Below are positions 5,794 through 13,330 of a stretch of 64,000 bases of DNA, piece after piece; positions within the stretch are counted from its first letter, which is position 1; every line of letters starts with the position of its first letter. The DNA is from an uncultured Bacilli bacterium (GTDB lineage: Bacteria; Bacillota_I; Bacilli_A; RFN20; CAG-826). Location: NCBI GenBank assembly GCA_934168325.1, contig CAKPNG010000001.1:1-64000 (forward strand), given 5' to 3'. A program made the translations under genes and the position numbers. The notes under the pieces are model-generated. The model did not search any database and was not told where the DNA came from. It saw nothing but the letters and a program-made list of their open reading frames with translations.

Positions 5794-5946
5794 CAACGCG
5801 TCAACTTCTTCTTCATCAAGAACGCCACAGAAAACAGGGTCGGCGAAGTTTTCGCGAGCAATGATTTTTGCACTAATATTGCTTTCATCAGCAACGGAGA
5901 AGTATTCACCTGTTTCCTTGTCATAAAAGTGGAAGTATTTAGTCAT
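5776..5946 (-). CDS. Small acidic protein, paralogue A
   Basis: 56 aa. It starts MTKYFHFYDKETGEYFSVAD and ends in acidic DEEEVDALGEDVY; AGAGAGG lies about 12 nt upstream of ATG. It is clearly paralogous to the next gene (same K-Y-x-H-F-x-D-K-x-T-x-x-Y-F start, ..ADPVxCxV.. middle, EDVY end). Both are single-gene cassettes with near-identical terminators, so the whole cassette was duplicated. Function unknown. A longer frame on the same strand overlapping this one is a shadow. Confidence 0.8.
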   Translation of the reverse strand: MTKYFHFYDKETGEYFSVADESNISAKIIARENFADPVFCGVLDEEEVDALGEDVY

Positions 5947-5998
5947 TTTAGTGTCCTCTCTTTATTCAGAATTTTCGTTCCTCCCTTGGAACAATTAC

Positions 5999-6027
5999 AT
6001 TATAACATAAACAGATTAAAATGTCAA
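5999..6027 (-). promoter_or_regulatory. Sigma-A promoter, paralogue A
   Basis: TTGACA (6022-6027), 17 bp, TATAAT (5999-6004). The transcript starts with a GTTCC/GGAAC hairpin. Confidence 0.9.
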
Positions 6028-6063
6028 TAGTTTTTTAATATTTTCAAAAAATTTTCGTCCAGT

Positions 6064-6095
6064 AGTCTAAACTAATTTAGACTGCAATAGTCTAA
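6064..6095. repeat. Three-half-site element 12
   Basis: TTAGACT-GCAAT-AGTCTAA (6077-6095) with third half-site 6064-6070. Confidence 0.85.
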
Positions 6096-6120
6096 CTATA
6101 TAATTTAGACCACAAGCAGA

Positions 6121-6147
6121 AAGAGGATGCCTTAATAGACATCCTCA
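6121..6147 (-). terminator. Hairpin terminator
   Basis: GAGGATG/CATCCTC stem overlapping the stop codon, with CTCTTTCTGC following. Confidence 0.7.
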
Positions 6148-6305
6148 TCAAATAAAGATACAATATTTTTGTCATCAATAACATCACATAAAATTGGGTC
6201 TTCAAACCAACCATTAGCGTGTGCTGTTGCATCTCTCAAATTATCGTTTGCAACAAAGAAATATGTTTTAGTCGCCTTGTCAAAGAAATGGTAATACTTA
6301 ATCAT
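6132..6305 (-). CDS. Small acidic protein, paralogue B
   Basis: 57 aa, starting MIKYYHFFDKATKTYFFVAN and ending SLFDEDVY; AAGGGG lies about 12 nt upstream. It is the paralogue of the 5776-5946 product, with about 40-45% identical positions by eye. First cassette of the minus-strand array next to the divergent control region. Function unknown. Confidence 0.8.
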   Translation of the reverse strand: MIKYYHFFDKATKTYFFVANDNLRDATAHANGWFEDPILCDVIDDKNIVSLFDEDVY

Positions 6306-6357
6306 TCAAATTAGCCCCTTTTAGTTCAGAATAGTGTCCTTCTCTTGGGACATCTAT

Positions 6358-6386
6358 ATTATAGCACGGGTAAATCGTTTTGTCAA
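6358..6386 (-). promoter_or_regulatory. Sigma-A promoter, paralogue B
   Basis: TTGACA (6381-6386), 17 bp, TATAAT (6358-6363). 5' hairpin GTCC/GGAC at the transcript start. Confidence 0.9.
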
Positions 6387-6497
6387 TAGGATTACACAAT
6401 TAAAAAAATTTTTTTTCGGAGCGGGCTGTAATTCCCAGCTTTCCCAGCTTATCCCAGCTCCTTTTGACTTTCAATTTCTGGAAGCTCGCCTCTCGAT

Positions 6498-6558
6498 TTA
6501 GACTCTCGCGGGCGACGGTAGTCTAAAAATTTAGACTATTCGAGTCTAAATTTAGACT
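6498..6558. repeat. Half-site cluster 13 in the divergent region
   Basis: Five half-sites in 61 bp: TTAGACT 6498-6504, AGTCTAA 6520-6526, palindrome TTAGACT-ATTCG-AGTCTAA 6531-6549, TTAGACT 6552-6558. A further AGTCTAA is at 6796-6802. Three CCCAGCT repeats precede the cluster (about 6434-6460). No gene lies between 6305 and 7074. Confidence 0.85.
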
Positions 6559-6601
6559 ACACTTTAATGATTTAGTACTTTAACGGTTTAATGCATTAAA
6601 A

Positions 6602-6615
6602 TGAACATATGTTCG
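6602..6615. promoter_or_regulatory. LexA/DinR box (SOS operator)
   Basis: TGAACATATGTTCG matches 13 of 14 positions of the Gram-positive LexA consensus CGAACATATGTTCG. It lies in the divergent control region, so SOS control of one or both arms is plausible. Confidence 0.65.
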
Positions 6616-6620
6616 TTCAA

Positions 6621-6907
6621 ATTTTAACACTAAAATACCTTGTGTTAAAAAATTAACGCCACAACTGTAAAGTTATGTTAATTTTTTACCATTTTTAGGT
6701 AGTTCTTTGTTAAAATTTTAACGCCAATTTTACCAGTCTTTACCTAAAAAGTAAAAATTTGGAAGGCAAACTATTAAAATTGATACCTTTTGAGTAGTCT
6801 AAACGCTAAAATACCATATTCTGGTGTTAAAAAAATAACAACCGCCGTCTGTTAAAAAATTCACCCGTCGGGTGTATCCGCCGCCTTCCGTGTTAAAATT
6901 TTAACAC
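6621..6907. repeat. TGTTAAAATTTTAACA palindrome family
   Basis: About six related AT-rich inverted repeats: exact 18-bp GTGTTAAAATTTTAACAC (6890-6907), GTTAAAATTTTAAC (6709-6722), GTTAAAAAATTAAC (6644-6657), and weaker copies near 6621, 6675, 6824 and 6850. Several are followed by GCC. Spacing and repetition suggest a second operator set or a replication-initiator site. A GC palindrome (CACCCGTCGGGTG, near 6863) lies among them. Confidence 0.65.
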
Positions 6908-7014
6908 AGTGGGATTGCCCGCCAAAATTTTACAATTTTAGCAATAAAATATTTTTCGGATTTCACAAAAAACACATAAAATAATCATAATCCTATCACA
7001 AATAACCTTTATTA

Positions 7015-7043
7015 TATAATTGTTCCCGAAAAGGGAACACAGA
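7015..7043 (+). promoter_or_regulatory. -10 box plus 5' hairpin, 7074 gene
   Basis: TATAAT at 7015-7020 without a convincing -35 at 17 bp, then TGTTCCC/GGGAACA inverted repeat at +1. Probably an activator-dependent promoter, or one using the upstream palindromes. Confidence 0.5.
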
Positions 7044-7073
7044 AAAATTGTAAATTTTTAGGGGGACATTACA

Positions 7074-7685
7074 ATGATGATTAAGACTATTCAGAACTAT
7101 GAAAACAAGGTAGATGAACTCTACAAGGAAAAAAAGCTCACAAAAACGGAATACACCGCTTGTCAAAACCGCATTAAATCCGCTTTTTATCTTTATGAAT
7201 TTGACGGGACGCAGGGTCGTGACGGTAAAATCGCTGAATTGCTTTTAACTCCGGTTCACGGTAACTATAATAAAAATGCTGTTTCACCCGCCGGAAAGGT
7301 TGATTGTCTTGTAAGTGATAAAAACCGTTCCCGCAAGGTTGAAATTAAGACTAACGGCGGATGCGTGCAGGGTCTGTTGGATGCTTATGCTAACGGTGAT
7401 AGAAACACGCTTGTTGTTTATCAAATCGCCCACGGCGGAAACAGCATTGCCCCCGCCACCTATACTATGCCCCGCATTGCCACGATAGAGGAATTTATAA
7501 ATTTTTACAATGAGAACGGCAGGAAGTCAAGCACCAAGGGAGCGGGCAAAGCAAGGGATGACAAAAAAGCTATGATACAATGGATAGTTAAAAGATGGAG
7601 ATTGAATATAGAAAATCTTGGAATTGAATATAATCCCTTTGGGCGTTATACAATAGTAAACGGAACAGTACAGGCGGTCGAATGA
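7074..7685 (+). CDS. Possible PD-(D/E)XK-fold nuclease or DNA-binding protein
   Basis: 203 aa with an RBS of GGGGG before tandem ATGs. A pattern compatible with the PD-(D/E)XK nuclease core is visible: Glu55 in a helix (GKIAELLL), Asp77 in GKVDCLV, then VEIK with Glu90 and Lys92 followed by TNGG. The C-terminal part is basic (KARDDKKAMIQWIVKRW). No family name can be assigned, and the nuclease idea is a motif-level inference. It is the only plus-strand gene between the control region and the late promoter. It contains no TAG, ends in TGA and has a strong terminator. Confidence 0.55.
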   Translation: MMIKTIQNYENKVDELYKEKKLTKTEYTACQNRIKSAFYLYEFDGTQGRDGKIAELLLTPVHGNYNKNAVSPAGKVDCLVSDKNRSRKVEIKTNGGCVQGLLDAYANGDRNTLVVYQIAHGGNSIAPATYTMPRIATIEEFINFYNENGRKSSTKGAGKARDDKKAMIQWIVKRWRLNIENLGIEYNPFGRYTIVNGTVQAVE

Positions 7686-7700
7686 CCGCCTTTTTTATTT
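7673..7700 (+). terminator. Strong rho-independent terminator
   Basis: GGCGGTC-GAAT-GACCGCC followed by TTTTTTATTTT, overlapping the TGA stop. It isolates this gene from the late operon. Confidence 0.92.
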
Positions 7701-7828
7701 TAGGATTTTATCCACATTTTACTATTATATACATTTTTTACCATATAGAAAAATGTAGAAAATATTCTACGGGGGTAGTTTTGGGAAGAAAATTTTCTTA
7801 TTTTACCCCAGCAGGCGGGTCTGGTAAA

Positions 7829-7896
7829 AAAAATTCACAAACTCAAATTTCAAAAAATTCACAAACTCAAATTTCAAAAAATTCACAAACTCAAAT
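7829..7896 (+). repeat. Three 24-bp direct repeats before the late promoter
   Basis: TTCACAAACTCAAA recurs at 7834, 7858 and 7882 (period 24, connected by TTTCAAAAAA). The array ends 16 bp before the late -35 box, a typical place for an activator or for helical-phase-spaced operators. The stretch 7700-7829 shows no ORF. Confidence 0.85.
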
Positions 7897-7911
7897 CGCT
7901 TTGCGAAAAAT

Positions 7912-7940
7912 TTGACATTTTTTCAAAATTATGTTATACT
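7912..7940 (+). promoter_or_regulatory. Late operon promoter
   Basis: TTGACA (7912-7917), 17 bp, TATACT (7935-7940). It would drive the 37-kb morphogenesis region. Confidence 0.85.
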
Positions 7941-7975
7941 GTGAACAGAAAGGCGAGAATCGCCTTTCTATTCAC
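7941..7975 (+). promoter_or_regulatory. 5' leader hairpin of the late transcript
   Basis: GTGAA-c-AGAAAGGCG-agaat-CGCCTTTCT-a-TTCAC: about 14 pairs starting at the expected +1. It could stabilise the long mRNA or be an anti-termination or attenuation element. Confidence 0.65.
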
Positions 7976-8006
7976 AAAACTGCCCAATAGGGCAAGGAGT
8001 AAAAAA

Positions 8007-9368
8007 ATGCCAAAAAAAAATCGTCTTAATTTTGATTTTACACTCGAAACGCAATAGCAACGTTCCGATTTTTTAAATTTTTATTTTTCACATGAACCTT
8101 TTTTAACCAACCCGCCGTCTATGACAGAACTGGACAAGGCCGCAGACTATGTATTATGGGGCAAAAATTCCGAAGGACAAAATGCTCGCCAAGAACGGTT
8201 ATGCGATCTCAACGCTCGCTCCAAAACTTGGAATACTCCACACGAAACCGAATCACTCGAACAATTAATTGAAAGTCCAATTTTTAGTGAAGCCGAGGCC
8301 CGCCCGCTTACATCTACTCGCTACTATACAAAAGCTTCACAACAAAAATTTGAGCGAGAAAAAACATTGTCTTTACTCAAAGGAACCCCTGAATTTGAGT
8401 CTCTCTTAACTCTCTTGGCTCAAATTGACAAAACCGATTTGCTTATTGACTTATGGGCCTACCAAAATCAAAAGCGTGAAACCCCACCCCGCGCAGAACT
8501 ATTAGAGCGTTTTACCCCTCAACAAATTCGTGAAGCCAATCAACAAGCTTCAGAACTTACTCAATTCCAATGGCTTAAATTGCGCCACGACCTCGTTGAA
8601 TTGCGCCGTTAGCAATTTATGTTTAAGGACTGCGCTGACCAACATATTCGCACTAACCCCTATAATCTCATAACGCCCGTCCCACAGCCACCTCCCGACT
8701 TTGATTGCGAGATTTTAACAGCGCCATTCTCAATTAATGACTAGCTCGCTTTTCAGCCTCTCTCTTAGTTGAACCCTTTTAATATTTCATCTGCTGACCA
8801 AACAACCCTTATTCACAATTATTGGATCCACCAAAAAGAACTTTCTCAAACCCATACCTATTTTGATTTTAAAAACACAGATCATCTTTACACAGCGTTC
8901 CAGTTTTTTGCTGAATTAGATACCGCCCGCGACTCTGTCCCAGAAAATCAAACTACTCCATTTTTAAAAGTCCTTAACTATTATATCGACTTTGCTGATC
9001 TTAACCCAATTTAGAACGATGTTCTTACTCTCAAAATTAAAAAATTCTCCAATCAAAAAATTGCGGACTACCTAAATCAGACTTATTCGAAAACCTATAC
9101 CCCAAACTATATTTCCACAATTTTCTGCCAAAAAATAATCCCAAAAATTGCCGATGCGGTCGCCCGCCACGAGCAACAAATTTTAAACTTAACAAATCCT
9201 GAGAACTTTAAAAAATGTACGAAATGCGGCACATTTTTACTTAAAAATAAGGATAATTTTACAGTAAAATCACGTGCGTCTGATGGTTATACCTCAATTT
9301 GTAAAAAGTGTGACGCTCGCCGCAGAGCAGAACGAAAATAGGAGGAACAAAAACTTTTAATAAAATGA
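8007..9368 (+). CDS. Zn-finger/HTH DNA-binding protein, terminase small-subunit candidate
   Basis: 453 aa when TAG is read as Gln (TAG at 8055, 8610, 8742, 8766, 9012 and 9339); the frame then ends in TGA, giving an ATGA overlap with the next gene. Good RBS (AAGGAG) before ATG. The first 330 residues are polar and helical. Next comes a helix-turn-helix-like segment (NQKIADYLNQTYSKTYTPNY), then a four-cysteine zinc-ribbon-like end (CTKCG ... CKKCDARRRAERK). First gene of the late operon, three genes before terL, so DNA recognition for packaging is a reasonable inference. It could instead be a late transcription regulator. Confidence 0.6.
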
Positions 9369-9646
9369 AAAAACATATAATTAAAATGGAATTTGAGGAG
9401 AAATTAGCTCGTCTCCAACCAATTGAGCTATTAGGGGTCGCCCGCATTTTAAGAGTTGAGGTAGCTGAACCTTCTGCGGACCCCGATGCAAAACCCATTC
9501 CTCGCTCTGGCTCCGCTATTATTGCAGATATGCGGGCCGCCTATTATCGACTTAATCGCACTCAAAAACGCAACCTTAACCTTTTATTGAACTCACTTGT
9601 TGCCCATGGCAAACAAGTTATTATTGATGGAGGAGATCGTGAATGA
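9365..9646 (+). CDS. Small helical protein, unknown function
   Basis: 93 aa, free of TAG. The start overlaps the upstream stop (ATGA), and its own TGA overlaps the next ATG, so the three genes are translationally coupled. Basic N-terminus (MKKHIIKMEFEEKLARL), Pro/Asp-rich centre (EPSADPDAKPIP), basic helix (YYRLNRTQKRNLNLLLNSL). It may be a partner of the flanking zinc-finger proteins. Not recognised. Confidence 0.7.
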   Translation: MKKHIIKMEFEEKLARLQPIELLGVARILRVEVAEPSADPDAKPIPRSGSAIIADMRAAYYRLNRTQKRNLNLLLNSLVAHGKQVIIDGGDRE

Positions 9647-10593
9647 GATTATGTGAAAAGTGCGGTATGATGATGGCAGAAAAAAATTTTATTCAGGTAA
9701 GGTCGCCTTTTTTCACAGATGGCTATACTCCTATTTGCGCGAACTGCCTTACTAAACTAATTGAACTAGACGCTAGTAATTGGGATGCCGTTGATCGTGT
9801 TTGCCGCTGGCTTAATGTGCCTTTTGTACCAGCTAAATTTGAGGAAATTAAAGAGCAAAATCCTTTCAACTACTTAAAGGTTTATTGTGAGTTCTTTTTA
9901 GATGAAGAGTTCAAAGGAATTGATTGGGGGGACTATTTTAAGGCATTTAGTGATCTTAAAAAGAAAGGTACTCTTGAAGATGAAATACCTCTAGTTTCTG
10001 AAGCTCACCGCCAAGAGCTTTGGCAAAAGTGGGGTCCTAATTATGATGATGAGGCTTTGAATTATCTTGAAAATTTATACAATGGACTTTTAGCAACTTA
10101 GAATGTTAATGGCGCCCTTTAGACAGATCAAGCTCTTAAAATTTGTAAGATTTCTTATGAGTTAGATAATCGAATTAGGGGTGGTTAGGATTTTGATAAG
10201 ATTTTGACAGCTTATGACAAGTTAGTTAAAACCGCAGAATTTACACCAAAGAACGCAAAAAATATTAATGATTTTGACTCAATTGGTGAGTTAATTGCTT
10301 GGATGGAGAAGCGCGGATGGAAGAATCCTTATTATGATGATGTGCCAAAAGATATTGTTGATGAAACAATGTAGAATATTTAGGCTTTTAACCAACGTTT
10401 ATATGTTAATGAGAGCGGAATTGGTGAAGAAATTAATAGACGCCTTGAAGCCTTAAAAAATGCCCGCGTTAATGAGAGTGATGAATTTGTTGAGAAAGAA
10501 ACTTTTGACTTAGACCAATATGAAAGTGATGGATATGATGGATTATTTGATGCTGAAGAATTTTAGGCAGATTTAGGAGAAATTAATCCATGA
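9643..10593 (+). CDS. Zn-finger protein preceding terL, second TerS candidate
   Basis: 316 aa with six TAG read as Gln (10099, 10120, 10186, 10371, 10380, 10564), ending in TGA. An N-terminal four-cysteine finger (LCEKCG ... CANCLTK) mirrors the C-terminal finger of the 8007-9368 product. The remainder is acidic and helical (FDLDQYESDGYDGLFDAEEF). Direct adjacency to the large terminase is the usual place of the small subunit, but no TerS HTH is obvious. The function is inferred from position. Confidence 0.6.
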
Positions 10594-10621
10594 GATGGAA
10601 ATTAATGAGATAATAATAATA

Positions 10622-10660
10622 GGTTAAACTAGAAGATTTAAACTTATTTCTTTTTTATTT
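10622..10660 (+). terminator. Putative terminator or pause hairpin before terL
   Basis: GTTAAA/TTTAAC stem followed by a long T-rich run (TTATTTCTTTTTT). It would attenuate read-through into terL. Confidence 0.5.
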
Positions 10661-10689
10661 CTTTTTTTGTTTTTCTTTTTTAATTACAT

Positions 10690-10739
10690 AGCGCGATCGC
10701 AAGGTTTATAGTCATAATGATAAATTATGCTATCGCGCT
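10690..10739. other. Nested inverted repeat in the terL leader
   Basis: Outer arms AGCGCGAT (10690-10697) and ATCGCGCT (10732-10739) enclose an inner CATAAT/ATTATG stem. The left arm runs into the palindrome GCGATCGC. Its position between terS-like genes and terL would suit a packaging site or an RNA element. Confidence 0.55.
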
Positions 10740-10772
10740 CACAAACAAAATTAAAAAAAGAAGGTGATTAAA

Positions 10773-13330
10773 ATTGTCGATTTATTAAAAACACATAGAG
10801 AGCTAACTGACACCAATAATATTCGTGTGGGCGAACGCTTGGGGACACCAGTAGAAAAAGGTATTGTATTAAATGAAGATTATTTAATTAAGAACTAGCG
10901 AAATGTTGAAAAAGTAATGAATCATTTTACAGCTTACCCTGATTTGTTTCTTGATACGATTACACCTACCGAAGATGGATTCAAGCTTTTCTTTTATTAG
11001 AGAATTATGATTCGTGCGGTAATGCGTTATAAACAAATTTATATGACCGCTCCTCGTGCAGCAGCTAAATCATTTATTACAATTTTATGCGAATTTTTAG
11101 AATGTATTTTTATGCCTGGAACAAAGCGATTTATCGCAGCCCCAAACAAGTCGTAGGGGGCGCAAATAGCGCGTGAGAAGCTCTATGAGATTTATGCCCA
11201 CTGGCCCCTATTGCGAAAAGAGGTTATTGATGGAGATGTTAGTGATTGCCCTGGCAACTTTGGCAAAGATTATGTGCAATTAACTTTTAAGAATGGAAGC
11301 CGTTATGATGTAGTCGGAGCCTTAGATAGTTCGCGAGGTGGCAGACGGCATGGAGGCCTTGTGGATGAAACCAGAGACCATGAGGAAGCACCTCTTACTG
11401 AAGTTGTACTCCCGCTAATGAATGTATCTCGTAGACTTCCAGATAATAGTGTAAATCCAAAAGAACCAAATTAGCAAAGAATTTATATGAGTTCTGCAGG
11501 ATAGAAAGGGACTTATGCTTATGAACTTTTGCTCGATGTATTCGAAGGTTCAATTATTAATCCTAAAAATAATTTTTGTATGGGATTTGATTATCGTGTT
11601 CCAATGCTTCATCATTTACTTGAACCAGATTATGTCAATGAATTGCGGATGTCGCCTTCTTACAATGAGGAAAGCTTCGCAGCAGAATATGGATCAATTT
11701 GGCGAGGTGGCGCAAAAGGTTCTTGGTATTCATATGATAAACTTGCAAAATATAGAAAATTAAAAAATCCAGAATTGCACAAAATTAATAGAGAGGGGTC
11801 TAAACATTTTTACATTTTAAGTGTAGACGTAGGTAGGTTACACGATCAAACAGTTGTTTGTGTATTTAGAGTTAATCCTCAAGCAGAAAAATTTTACTGC
11901 ACCTTAGTCAACATTGTTGTTTTGGGTAGGACGCCTGAAACCAAACCTTTCTCGATACAATGTCGAGATTTAAAAAAATTAATTCGTGATTATGACCCAA
12001 TGCGGGTTATTATTGATGGAAATGGGTTTTAACTAGCCCTTTAACTGATATTAATATCAGTTATAAATCCCTTGAATTGCTGGGAACTCCTTTGTAAGGA
12101 CAATCAGCAGCGAATTTAGTATATCTTTAATTAAGCTTTTTTTGGAGGCTTTTATGCAAAAAATTAAAATTACTTATAGTAAATATCCTTTAGCATATGA
12201 CTATTATATTACAGATGATGGTCGAGTATGGAGTGAAAAGACACATAAATTTTTAGCTTTTACAAAAGATAAAGATGGTTATTTAAAAGTAGCTTTATGA
12301 TCTACTGATACTCCAACAGCACGGCATCGTTATTCAGTTCATAGGTTGGTCTTAGAAAATTTTAATCCCGTTAAAAATATGGAATTATTACAAGTTAATC
12401 ACATTGATGGAGATAAAACTAATAATTGTTTAACTAATTTAGAATGGACCACTTGTTCAGAAAATATTCATCATGCAATATAGAATCATCTACGTCCTGA
12501 AATAAATGGAAGTGCTAAATTAACAACAGAACAAGTACTTGAAATTTATAAACGGAGTAAGCAAGGAGAATCAAATATTCAATTAGCAAATGAGTTTTCT
12601 GTTCATCCAGACACAATTGGACGAATTAAAAATTAGAAAGCTTGGAAAGATATATTAAACCGTTCAACGACTAAAAGTAAGATTAAGTAATCTGAAGCTG
12701 GGGACACTAGTTTTATAGTGAAGATATAGTCTGAACTCATATGTAAATATGAGCCTTAATAGGTTATTAAGAGTAACGACTTAATAAAAACAAAATGTAG
12801 GAGTTGGCTTAACAGATGAACTAATTAAAGAGTCATATGATGAAGCTGGGAATTATCTTCCTGCTTATGGCTTTATGGATAATGATGATTATAAATTAGT
12901 TTAGCCGCGAGATGCAATTTGTATTTTGTCAATGATGAAGGCAAATGGAAAATTAAAATCACAAATTAATAGTAATGCTTATTCTATGTTGTTAGGCGGG
13001 CGAGTAAGGTTCTTAATAAAGGAACAAGAAGCAAAAAGTGCTCTATTAGCAACAAAAATTGGACAAAAAATGTCTTCTCTTCAAAGGATTGAAAGATTAA
13101 TGCCGCATGAATTAACTACCCGTCTTTTTGAAGAAATGGCGAACCTTCGCGTGCGTTAGGTTGGGTCTGATTTTGTTTTAGAGCAAATTAACACCCGAAT
13201 ACCTGATGATAAATATTATTCTTTTGCTTATGGCCTTTGGTGTATTAAAGAAATTGAAGAAGAATATTATCGGCGACGTCGGCGTGGGAATACAAAACGT
13301 AAACTTACTTTCTTTAGTGGAGGGATTTAA
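10773..13330 (+). CDS. terL: Large terminase (TerL), split by a group I intron
   Basis: Exons 10773-12027 and 12798-13330 encode about 595 aa, with five TAG in exon 1 and two in exon 2 (Gln). ATPase motifs: Walker A-like [10 protein letters not shown] and Walker B-like GGLVDET. Nuclease motifs: SVDVGR and [16 protein letters not shown], the last restored only by splicing. This is the packaging motor and headful or cos nuclease. No ATG, GTG or TTG fits: the SD AAGGTGAT is spaced 8 nt from an ATT codon (10773), so an ATT start is proposed; an in-frame GTG at 10764 overlaps the SD. Ends TAATG with portal. Confidence 0.93.
12028..12797 (+). ncRNA. Group I intron (td-like, IA2 type) in terL
   Basis: The 5' exon GGGU pairs with an internal guide GCCC starting 8 nt into the intron, giving the conserved U-G pair at the splice site after T12027. 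Core elements visible: GAATTGCTGGGAA, ACAATCAGCAGC, AACGACTA and AAGATATAGTC near the 3' end. The last base is G12797, and joining restores the motif DGNGLGVGL. It encodes an HNH endonuclease whose 3' end runs into the core. Confidence 0.9.
12154..12690 (+). pseudogene. HNH homing endonuclease with in-frame TGA
   Basis: 178-codon frame with SD GGAGG. The N-terminal part has the NUMOD4-type look ([25 protein letters not shown]). The HNH core is VHRLVLENF ... [18 protein letters not shown], and a C-terminal HTH ([19 protein letters not shown]) would bind DNA. Two TAG codons (12481, 12634) are read as Gln, so it is adapted to the phage code. Codon 49 (12298) is TGA. TGA is a stop elsewhere here, so the gene is either inactivated by a single change (CGA to TGA would fit) or needs read-through. 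Confidence 0.8.

Noticed and set aside
5676..5924. 82-codon minus-strand ORF overlapping paralogue A
   Set aside because: The 56-aa frame has the RBS, the paralogue and the terminator; the longer frame runs through the palindrome element.
578..6558. CRISPR array, from the regularly recurring repeats
   Set aside because: Repeats are 7-bp arms in palindromes separated by genes and promoters, with no uniform spacers.
7682..7915. Plus-strand 77-codon ORF containing repeated SQTQI units
   Set aside because: It starts inside the terminator and simply translates the 24-bp promoter repeats.
6306..8000. tRNA gene with CUA anticodon that would explain the recoding
   Set aside because: I looked in the non-coding gaps for a cloverleaf and T-loop and saw none; it is probably outside the window.
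12298..12300. TGA as a second reassigned codon (Trp or Arg) because of in-frame TGA in the HNH gene
   Set aside because: TGA ends many neighbouring genes in ATGA overlaps, so it is a stop here. One nonsense mutation explains the case.
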